From assembly GCF_000337915.1 (NCBI RefSeq), contig NZ_AOJE01000070.1, forward strand, positions 89,925-132,536: a stretch of DNA of 42,612 nt, in the 5' to 3' direction. Positions 37,552-42,612 of the stretch are shown piece by piece. The position numbers and the translations under genes were made by a program. The stretch is from Halorubrum saccharovorum DSM 1137. GTDB taxonomy: Archaea; Halobacteriota; Halobacteria; Halobacteriales; Haloferacaceae. Position 1 is the first letter of the stretch; every line of letters begins with the position of its first letter. The notes below the pieces were generated by a model. The model made no database searches. It saw nothing but the letters and a program-made list of their open reading frames with translations, and was not told where the DNA came from.

Positions 37552-38094
37552 TCACTCGTCCGGGTTCGGCGCCAACACCACGAGCGCGGTGCCGTCCTCG
37601 GTCGCGGTCGGCTCGACCGCCGTCTCGCCGTCGAACCGGACGATCTCGCCGGCCTCGACCGCGTGTTCCTCGCCGTCGAGGCGAACGTCGAACGCGCCCG
37701 TCAGCGCGTGGAAGAGGACGGTCCGGTCGGGGTGGGTGTGCTCGGGGACGCTCTGCTCGGCGTCCAGCGACAGCCGGACGGTCTTCGGCTCGCGCCCCGG
37801 GAACGCCGCCGCGTGCGGCTCGCCGTCGAGGTCGGCGAGCCGGACCTTCTCCGCGCCCGACTCGGGGTCGACCTTCGGGAACTCGGCGACGAACCGGGAC
37901 GCCTCCTCGCGCTCGACCGCGTAGCCGTCCGCGTCGAACGCGGGCGTCTCCGCCGCCATCTCGTGGTAGAGCGGCGTCGGCTCGTGGTCGTTGACGACGG
38001 TGAGCGTCTCGCCGGGGTCCAGTTCGGCGAACGCCTCGTGGATCCGGTCGTGTCGCTCGCTCGGCGGGAGCCGTCTGACATCTAGTTCGGTCAT
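37552..38094 (-). CDS. DUF2249-cupin fusion protein
   Basis: A 180-residue two-domain protein. Residues 1-80 resemble the DUF2249 domain (LDVRRLPPSERHDRIHEAFAELDPGETLTVVNDHEPTPLYHEM), which in other proteins accompanies redox or nitrogen-oxide related modules. Residues 95-180 form a cupin barrel with the metal-binding HTHPDR (an H-x-H pair) and GAFDVRLDGEEHAVEAGEIVRFDG. The usual glutamate ligand of the first cupin motif is not evident. The pairing suggests a small metal-dependent sensor or enzyme; the actual substrate is unknown. Confidence 0.85.
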   Translation of the reverse strand: MTELDVRRLPPSERHDRIHEAFAELDPGETLTVVNDHEPTPLYHEMAAETPAFDADGYAVEREEASRFVAEFPKVDPESGAEKVRLADLDGEPHAAAFPGREPKTVRLSLDAEQSVPEHTHPDRTVLFHALTGAFDVRLDGEEHAVEAGEIVRFDGETAVEPTATEDGTALVVLAPNPDE

Positions 38095-38161
38095 CGACCG
38101 CTACTCGCTCCCCGAGGGGGATGAGCCGCGTCGCGAACACGTTCGGGTTTGCGAACCGGTC

Positions 38162-38872
38162 TCACTCGCCGTCCGAGGGGTCGCCGCCGTTGCCGTCGCC
38201 CTCGATCAGCGACGCGATCCGGTCGCCGATACGCGCCATCGTCGCGTCCGAGAGGCCGTGACCGTCGCCCTCGTCGATCCGGAGGTCGACCGCGACGCCG
38301 GCCCGACGGAACACCTCCGCGGTCGCGCGGACGCGTTCGACCGGGACGTAGGGGTCGTCCTCGCCGCTGTCGAGCGCGACGGGCGTGCCCGCGAGGTCAC
38401 CGTTCTCCGCTTCAGTCTCGACCGATCGCTCCGTCGGGTGCTCGCCCGGAAGCGCCGCGGAGGCGACGAACGCGCCGCCGTACCGCCGCGGGCGACGCCG
38501 GAGGTACTCGCTCACGACCGCGCCGCCCTGCGAGACGCCGACGAGCACGACGCGCTCGGACGAGATCCCGATATCGCCGGCGGCGTCGACGGCCGCCGCG
38601 ACGCAGTCGACCGCCGAGGTCAGCGCCGGCTCGTTGGCGGCGATCGGCGCGTCGTGGCCCGCCGGGAACCAGTTCGAGCGGACCGCCTGCGGGGCGAAAA
38701 GCGCCGTGCCCGGCCGGTAGAACTCGTCGGCGAGGCGGAGCAGCCCCTCGGCCGTCCCGCCGCGGCCGTGGACGAGCACGACCGCGACCTCCGCGGCCGC
38801 GGCCGGGGCGCCGGCAGTCTCCAGGGTGGCGTCCGCGTGCGCCCCCTCGACGCCCGAGAGCTTCCGCGTCAT
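38162..38872 (-). CDS. Alpha/beta hydrolase (phospholipase/carboxylesterase type)
   Basis: A 236-residue esterase of the YtpA/MhqD-like carboxylesterase group. The oxyanion-loop motif is VLVHGRGG (33-40), the nucleophile is S114 in GVSQGG, the acid is about D173 in GEDDPYVP and the histidine H205 is in GDGHG: a complete catalytic triad. It starts with ATG overlapping the stop of the upstream dioxygenase (ATGA), so the two are translationally coupled. The frame is open much further upstream but only as a shadow of that gene. Such pairs occur as MhqO/MhqD in Bacillus, where they protect against quinones. Confidence 0.9.
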   Translation of the reverse strand: MTRKLSGVEGAHADATLETAGAPAAAAEVAVVLVHGRGGTAEGLLRLADEFYRPGTALFAPQAVRSNWFPAGHDAPIAANEPALTSAVDCVAAAVDAAGDIGISSERVVLVGVSQGGAVVSEYLRRRPRRYGGAFVASAALPGEHPTERSVETEAENGDLAGTPVALDSGEDDPYVPVERVRATAEVFRRAGVAVDLRIDEGDGHGLSDATMARIGDRIASLIEGDGNGGDPSDGE

Positions 38873-39924
38873 CGCTCGGCGTCTCCCCCGGCGTTCGCGT
38901 CGGCTCCGCCTCCGAGCTCGAAGGCGGGGAGCTGGCTCTCGATCAGCTCGCGGTCCTCTTCGAACCGCGGCGGGAGGTACAGCTCCGTCGCGTGGCCGGT
39001 CGCGTCGGGGTCCGCGAGTCCGGGGGTCTGCGGGCCGTCGGGCGTCGGGGCCTCCGTCGCGAGCTCGACGAGGAGCCCGCCCGGACCGCGGACGTACAGC
39101 GAGTGGAAGAAGTGGCGGTCCTTCACCCGCGACACGTCGTAGCCGCGGTCGCGGAACAGGTCGTGCCACTCCAGCAGCGCCTCGCGGTCGGGAACGCGCA
39201 CGGCCGCGTGGTGGAGCGCGCCCGGCCCCTCGCGGAGGTACGGCGCGTCCCGGTCGAGGAGGTCGACGACGGTTGCGCGGTCGCCCGGCGCGCGGTACCG
39301 GATCCGGTCGCCGGCCTCCGCCTCGTACTCGAAGCCGAGCGTGTCGAGCACGCTCGCGGTGCCGTACGGGTCTGTCGGGAGCGCGGTGACGCCGTACAGC
39401 CCGCGGATCGCGGCCGACTCGGGAACCGGATCCGACTCGAGAGCCGGGTCGGCCGCGGTGGCGTCGCCCGAGTCGGCCGCGGTCCCCTCGGCGCCGCCGA
39501 TCCACGGGTCGCCGTCACCGCCGCTTTCGACCAGTTCGACTCGGGTCCCGGAGGGGTCGGAGGCGGAGAGCGCGCTGTCGCCGAAGCGGTCGGAGGCGGG
39601 GACCTCTTCGACCGCGACCCCACGGTCGGCCAGCCGCTCGTGCCAGTAGCCGAGCGAGCCGGGCGGGACCGCGAAGGCGACGGCGGCGTACCCGGGTTTG
39701 CCGGAGCGCCCGGGGTCGCCGTGCGGGTCCGGGAAGACGGTGAACACGGAGCCGGGCGAGCCCGTCGCGTCGCCGAAGTAGAGGTGGTACTGGAGCGAGT
39801 CCTCGTAGTTCACGGTCCGGCGCAGCAGCCGGAGGCCGAGAGTCTCTGCGTAGAACGCGGCGTGTGCGCCGGGGTCGCCGACGATCCCCGTCACGTGGTG
39901 GAGGCCGGAGGTGTCCGAGAGCAT
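38869..39924 (-). CDS. VOC family ring-cleaving dioxygenase-like protein (MhqO/LinE type)
   Basis: A 351-residue protein of two vicinal-oxygen-chelate modules. The first begins SGLHHVTGIVGDPGAHAAFYAETLGLRLL with the first metal histidine; the second starts at about residue 180 and has ALHHAAVRVPD and the glutamate ligand in GGLLVELATE. The layout is that of hydroquinone/catechol extradiol dioxygenase-like proteins (LinE, MhqA/MhqO), which use Fe(II). An acidic linker with alanine/serine joins the modules. The start is the ATG encoding MLSDTSG; nine extra codons upstream are possible. It is first in a two-gene operon with the hydrolase at 38162. Confidence 0.88.
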   Translation of the reverse strand: MLSDTSGLHHVTGIVGDPGAHAAFYAETLGLRLLRRTVNYEDSLQYHLYFGDATGSPGSVFTVFPDPHGDPGRSGKPGYAAVAFAVPPGSLGYWHERLADRGVAVEEVPASDRFGDSALSASDPSGTRVELVESGGDGDPWIGGAEGTAADSGDATAADPALESDPVPESAAIRGLYGVTALPTDPYGTASVLDTLGFEYEAEAGDRIRYRAPGDRATVVDLLDRDAPYLREGPGALHHAAVRVPDREALLEWHDLFRDRGYDVSRVKDRHFFHSLYVRGPGGLLVELATEAPTPDGPQTPGLADPDATGHATELYLPPRFEEDRELIESQLPAFELGGGADANAGGDAER

Positions 39925-40006
39925 GCCTAGCGGTGGGTCGCGCCGGCGCAAACCGGTGTCGGTGGCGGAAGCGAGCGATAGGGGGACCGGCCGCCGCCGG
40001 CCGCCC

Positions 40007-40372
40007 TCAGGCGAGCAGCAGCAGCCGAACGTTGCTCGCGGTGAGGTAGGTCCCGACGAGTGTCAACAGGACGGGCGGGAAGTAGTAGAGGAGTCCGTCG
40101 CCCTCGCGGGCGCCGGTGACGCTGATCCAGACCATGATCAGGTACACGGCGATCTTCAACACGACTAACCCGCCGAGCCCGAAGGAGTCGAGCGCGAGCG
40201 CGACGACCGGATTCGCCTCGTCGATCGTCGGGACGTATTCCAGGAACGCGATCGTCGAGACGATGTCGCCGACGCCGTACGTCGCCGTCGCGGCGATCCA
40301 CAGCCAGTAGAACTCCTGAGGGCGACGACTGTACGTCGGGCGTCGCCGCCGCCGATCGCGGGACCGGGACAC
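40007..40372 (-). CDS. Small multi-pass membrane protein (DUF5658-like)
   Basis: A 121-residue protein with a basic N-terminus and about three to four hydrophobic helices (FYWLWIAATATYGVGDIVSTIAFL, LGGLVVLKIAVYLIMVWISVTG, LLYYFPPVLLTLVGTYLTASNVRLLLL). The segment YGVGDIVSTIAFLEYVP...EANPVV is like small archaeal DUF5658-type membrane proteins of unknown role. No ATG is available nearby; the GTG encoding VSRSRDRRRRR is the best start, so a basic cytoplasmic N-terminus is expected. It is divergent from nth. Confidence 0.7.
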   Translation of the reverse strand: MSRSRDRRRRRPTYSRRPQEFYWLWIAATATYGVGDIVSTIAFLEYVPTIDEANPVVALALDSFGLGGLVVLKIAVYLIMVWISVTGAREGDGLLYYFPPVLLTLVGTYLTASNVRLLLLA

Positions 40373-40483
40373 GTCTCGACGTGTCGGGGTGTCGACGTGA
40401 ATCTGCCGGTTCGGAACGGAGAGGCAGGGCGGAGGGCGCGCCGCTTCCGGATCGTTCAATGGCGCCGGCGCGGAGGGATCGGC

Positions 40484-41167
40484 ATGGGAACGCCACTGGA
40501 GCCACGGGAGGAGCAGGTCGAGGAGGTCCTCGACCGGCTGTACGAGGAGTACCCCGATTCGACCATCTCGCTGAACTACTCGAACCGGCTGGAGCTCCTC
40601 ATCGCCGTGATCCTCTCCGCGCAGTGCACCGACGAGCGCGTGAACGAGGTGTGTTCGGATCTGTTCGAGACGTACGAGACGCCCGAAGAGTACGCGAACG
40701 CGCCTCAAGAAGAGCTCGCGGAGGCGATCAACTCGATCACCTACTACAACAACAAGGCGAAGTACATCCGGTCTGCGTGCGCCGATATCGCCGAGAAACA
40801 CGACGGCGAGGTGCCCGACACGATGTCGGAGCTGACCGATCTGGCGGGCGTCGGTCGCAAGACCGCCAACGTCGTGCTCCAACACGGCCACGACGTGGTG
40901 GAGGGAATCGTCGTCGACACCCACGTCCAACGGCTCACCCGCCGGCTCGGGATCACGGAGGAGGAACGCCCAGAGTCGATAGAGCAGGACCTGCTCGAGG
41001 TCGTTCCCGAGAGCGACTGGCAACAGTTCACGCACCTCATGATCGATCACGGCCGCGCGACGTGTACCGCGATCAACCCGGACTGCGGCGACTGCGTGCT
41101 CGCCGACGTGTGTCCCTCGGAGAAGGGCGACGGCGACGTGGACCTGGCGAGCGGCGAGGCGTGGTAA
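40484..41167 (+). CDS. nth: Endonuclease III
   Basis: A 227-residue DNA glycosylase/AP lyase that removes oxidised pyrimidines in base excision repair. The helix-hairpin-helix motif is LAGVGRKTANVVLQHG with catalytic lysine K126, the catalytic aspartate is D145 in VVDTHVQR, and the 4Fe-4S cluster cysteines are C194, C201, C204 and C210 in the standard C-x6-C-x2-C-x5-C spacing. The start is the ATG encoding MGTPLEPREEQ, with a TTCAAT box about 27 bases upstream; the open frame before it is not part of the protein. Length is typical. Confidence 0.97.
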   Translation: MGTPLEPREEQVEEVLDRLYEEYPDSTISLNYSNRLELLIAVILSAQCTDERVNEVCSDLFETYETPEEYANAPQEELAEAINSITYYNNKAKYIRSACADIAEKHDGEVPDTMSELTDLAGVGRKTANVVLQHGHDVVEGIVVDTHVQRLTRRLGITEEERPESIEQDLLEVVPESDWQQFTHLMIDHGRATCTAINPDCGDCVLADVCPSEKGDGDVDLASGEAW

Positions 41168-41246
41168 TCCGGCGCCCGCCGAAGTCCGTTCGTGGCCGGT
41201 CATTCACCGCACAGGCACGTGCGGCCGATTACGGAGAATCGAGGAG

Positions 41247-41280
41247 AAAGCCTCGCGCTTCAGCGCGGGGAGGATGTCAA
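41247..41280 (+). mobile_element. Solo right end of an IS200/IS605 (IS1341-type) element
   Basis: CCTCGCGC (41251-41258) pairs with GCGCGGGG (41263-41270) around the loop TTCA, followed by AGGATGTCAA. From memory this is the right-end hairpin and TCAA terminus found after tnpB genes of haloarchaeal IS605-family elements. No tnpB or tnpA is present: only about 80 bases separate it from the nth stop. The element's end coincides with the stop codon of the regulator at 41277. It may also act as a terminator between the two convergent genes. Confidence 0.55.
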
Positions 41281-41621
41281 TCGGTGCTGTCGCTGAACTG
41301 GACGACGAGTCGTTCGGTGGCGAGGGCGTACACCGTCATCTCCCGGCCCTTCTGGGAGTACCACGTCTTGGTCGGCGTGATGAGGTCGGCTTCGCAGAGC
41401 CGATCGAGGTGGTACGATACGTTCTGTACCGACTGATCGACCGAGTTGGCGATCTCCGACGCGGTTCCGGGATCCGACGTGAGCGTACTCAGAATCTCTT
41501 GTGCCGACTCGGAGGAGAGGACCTGGAGCACGTCGGTAGATTCATCGCGATCGACGACGACGCTCGTTCGTTCGCGGGGAGCGTGGTCGACTGGAGGCTG
41601 GTGTGGGAAGGCGCTTGCCAT
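41277..41621 (-). CDS. Winged-helix (ArsR-like) transcriptional regulator
   Basis: A 114-residue regulator. DVLQVLSSESAQEILSTLTSDPGTASEIANSVDQSVQNVSYHLDRLCEADLI is an ArsR-type winged helix with the recognition helix in QSVQNVSYHLDRL, followed by the wing with TKTWYSQKGREMTVYALATERLVV. No metal-binding cysteine pair is seen, so it is probably not metal-sensing. The start is the ATG encoding MASAFPHQPP; 62 in-frame codons upstream run through the shared promoter and are rejected. Its last codons touch an IS right end (41247-41280). It is divergent from the GbsR-like gene. Confidence 0.85.
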   Translation of the reverse strand: MASAFPHQPPVDHAPRERTSVVVDRDESTDVLQVLSSESAQEILSTLTSDPGTASEIANSVDQSVQNVSYHLDRLCEADLITPTKTWYSQKGREMTVYALATERLVVQFSDSTD

Positions 41622-41687
41622 GGAGTGTTCTGATCTCGTGACTGGACGGTTCAGTTTGTTCGGTACGCTCCGAATGAACGAATCAAA

Positions 41688-41702
41688 CAATTTAATGCTT
41701 AC
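41688..41702. promoter_or_regulatory. Bidirectional AT-rich promoter between two regulators
   Basis: The patch AACAATTTAATGCTT is the only AT-rich stretch between the divergent regulators. Reading plus, TTTAAT is centred about 26 bases before the ATG at 41721. Reading minus, ATTAAATTG would start transcription about 45 bases before the ATG at 41621. Each regulator could control both genes here. Confidence 0.55.
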
Positions 41703-41720
41703 GGAGTCCACGAGGGAGAC

Positions 41721-41774
41721 ATGACACGGCAGGCTGCCCACCACGCGGCGCGGAAGACAGAGAGCCATGAGTGA
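41721..41774 (+). CDS. Leaderless 17-codon upstream ORF overlapping the GbsR-like gene
   Basis: ATG at 41721 lies at the predicted transcription start, about 26 bases after the TATA-like patch. It opens a 17-residue frame (MTRQAAHHAARKTESHE) ending in TGA at 41772-41774, eight bases past the ATG of the regulator at 41767, in another frame. If translated, it would couple to or attenuate the regulator. The peptide itself resembles no family I know. Confidence 0.4.
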   Translation: MTRQAAHHAARKTESHE

Positions 41775-42273
41775 GGAAGACCGCGCCGCCGCGCGCGAGC
41801 GCGTCATCGAGTCGATGGAGCAGTCGGCGGAAGTCTACGGGCTCAGCCGGAGCGCGGGCCGCATCTACGGCGTGTTGTACTTCTCCGAAGAGCCGCTCTC
41901 GATCCCGGATCTCGTCGACGAGACAGGCTACGCGAAGTCGACGATCAGCAACGTCACCCGCACGTTGACGCGGATCGGGATGGTCCGTCGCCGGTCCTCT
42001 GACGGCGGGGGACGGCGCGTTCGCTACACAGCCGTGCGTGAGATCTGGTTCATCCTCCAGGATGTCTTCCAACAGTACGTCCAGCGGGAGATTCAGACGA
42101 CGCTGCGGACGATCCAACGCGCACAGGCCCAACTTCCCGACGGTAACGAACCCGAGACGGAGCAGATCGAGGAACTGCGAGCGACGTACGAGGATCTCGA
42201 AGAGGTCGTCTCGCTCGTCTCGGAGTTCACCGCCGCGGAGCTCCGGGACGCCCTCGAATCCTACGACCGATAG
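41767..42273 (+). CDS. GbsR/MarR family transcriptional regulator
   Basis: A 168-residue regulator. The winged helix spans about residues 20-90: SRSAGRIYGVLYFSEEPLSIPDLVDETGYAKSTISNVTRTLTRIGMVRR, with the recognition helix AKSTISNVTRTL and wing SSDGGGRRVRYTAVREIW. A long C-terminal helical region (100-168, REIQTTLRTIQRAQAQLP...EQIEELRATYEDLEEVVSLVSEF) should mediate dimerisation. GbsR-type proteins often control osmolyte (choline/glycine betaine) genes in bacteria; here the target is unknown. Start: the ATG encoding MSEEDRAAA, inside the upstream ORF at 41721-41774. Confidence 0.9.
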   Translation: MSEEDRAAARERVIESMEQSAEVYGLSRSAGRIYGVLYFSEEPLSIPDLVDETGYAKSTISNVTRTLTRIGMVRRRSSDGGGRRVRYTAVREIWFILQDVFQQYVQREIQTTLRTIQRAQAQLPDGNEPETEQIEELRATYEDLEEVVSLVSEFTAAELRDALESYDR

Positions 42274-42292
42274 CGAACCCTGTGACCGGTAG

Positions 42293-42450
42293 TCACCAGT
42301 AGACGGTGTACTCGCAGGTGTCGTCTCTCTCGCGACGACAGGCGTCCCCCGTTTCCTCGATGAAGACGAACGCGTCGACGGAGGCGTACCGCCTGGCGAC
42401 GCCGCGGACGAGGCCGCGATCGAACGGACAGGGATAGGGGTTGTGACACG
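42293..42450 (-). pseudogene. C-terminal remnant of a truncated gene
   Basis: A minus-strand frame ends at 42293 with a protein-like stretch: CHNPYPCPFDRGLVRGVARRY, then ASVDAFVFIEETGDACRRER and DDTCEYTVYW. It has four cysteines and real-protein composition, unlike shadow frames. Nothing upstream supplies a start: it runs straight into the IS-type right-end hairpin at 42458-42477. About 50 residues remain. The C-rich end recalls small sensor modules, but I cannot name the family. Best read as a gene cut by the element to its right. Confidence 0.45.
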
Positions 42451-42612
42451 TCAGTGACCCACGACTGAAGCCGTGGGCTTGTCAGTGGACTCCCCTTCTG
42501 CCGCCGAATCGACGGTGGCGGTAAATCCGCCGTTCAGGTTCAGCGTCCCTGACGTCAGCGCACACTGACAGGGTGCGCCTCCACTCGAAGACGTCTGCCC
42601 CGAGTGGAGACG
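42451..42612 (-). mobile_element. 3' end of an IS1341-type (tnpB) element, running off the window
   Basis: A minus-strand frame open to the window edge (53 codons) ends PCQCALTSGTLNLNGGFTAT...STDKPTASVVGH and stops at 42453-42451. The final codons run through a hairpin: CCCACG at 42458-42463 with CGTGGG at 42472-42477. Hairpin-ended tails of this kind are, in my memory, typical of haloarchaeal IS200/IS605 tnpB genes and their overlapping omega-RNA. The zinc ribbon and RuvC motifs would lie beyond the window, so the family call is tentative. A 7-bp direct repeat GTCAGTG flanks the hairpin. Confidence 0.45.

Noticed and set aside
38162-39505. Apparent 447-residue fusion including the hydrolase
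   Set aside because: The first 210 residues are an arginine-rich shadow of the dioxygenase gene; the hydrolase begins at the ATG overlapping the dioxygenase stop.
40007-41203. 398-residue minus-strand frame running through nth
   Set aside because: Only the last 121 residues look like a membrane protein; the rest is antisense to endonuclease III.

Overview
The window looks like chromosomal DNA from a haloarchaeon (class Halobacteria), possibly a Halorubrum-like genus, although the genus is only a guess. The signs are very high G+C with G/C-rich third codon positions, strongly acidic proteins, TATA-like boxes about 24-28 bases before start codons (mostly leaderless transcripts), Tat-type lipoprotein export, and archaeal-only genes: aCPSF1, proteasome alpha subunit, RNase P proteins Rpp30 and Pop5, transcription factor S, and PilB/PilC-type pilus genes. 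The first 27 bases hold a perfect 19-bp Tn5 mosaic end. This is most likely leftover library adapter, so the window probably begins at a contig end.

Layout. 107-3855: membrane-bound histidine kinase, small EamA-type membrane protein, MATE exporter. 3893-6162: a divergent iron-ADH-family protein that has lost three of four metal ligands (minus strand), then a protein resembling a degenerate RNA ligase. 6260-10722: gyrB-gyrA, overlapping by ATGA. 10833-13791: Tat lipoprotein, acyl/acetyl-CoA synthetase, convergent peroxiredoxin. 13981-14381: tatA and tRNA-Arg(CCT). 14488-15189: membrane protein of the DUF1405 type. 15299-24534: a seven-gene type IV pilus-like operon (a very long PilB ATPase, a PilC membrane protein and five small proteins that each carry a prepilin-like N-terminus). 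24596-27051: AlaX editing protein, transcription factor S and two unknown proteins.

27186-29353 (minus strand): methylglyoxal synthase and a second 7TM histidine kinase. 29681-31606 (minus): aCPSF1, the archaeal termination nuclease. 31836-33265: an unknown gene and a convergent SDR oxidoreductase. 33402-36044 (minus): a tight operon rnp3 - methyltransferase - rnp2 - psmA, joining tRNA 5' processing to the proteasome. 36124-38094: DUF357 protein, DJ-1/PfpI protein, an HTH/zinc-ribbon regulator and a DUF2249-cupin fusion. 38162-39924 (minus): an extradiol-dioxygenase-like VOC protein and an alpha/beta hydrolase overlapping by ATGA, resembling the bacterial MhqO/MhqD quinone-detoxification pair. 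40007-41167: small membrane protein and endonuclease III.

The last 1.4 kb is an accessory patch. It holds a stand-alone right-end hairpin of an IS200/IS605 (IS1341-type) element, a divergent pair of winged-helix regulators sharing one AT-rich promoter (one preceded by a leaderless 17-codon upstream ORF that overlaps its start), a truncated gene, and the apparent 3' end of an IS1341-type element that runs off the window. Convergent gene pairs are repeatedly separated by perfect hairpins. The pilus operon, the RNA-ligase-like protein beside gyrBA, and the IS remnants around the two regulators deserve the most attention.
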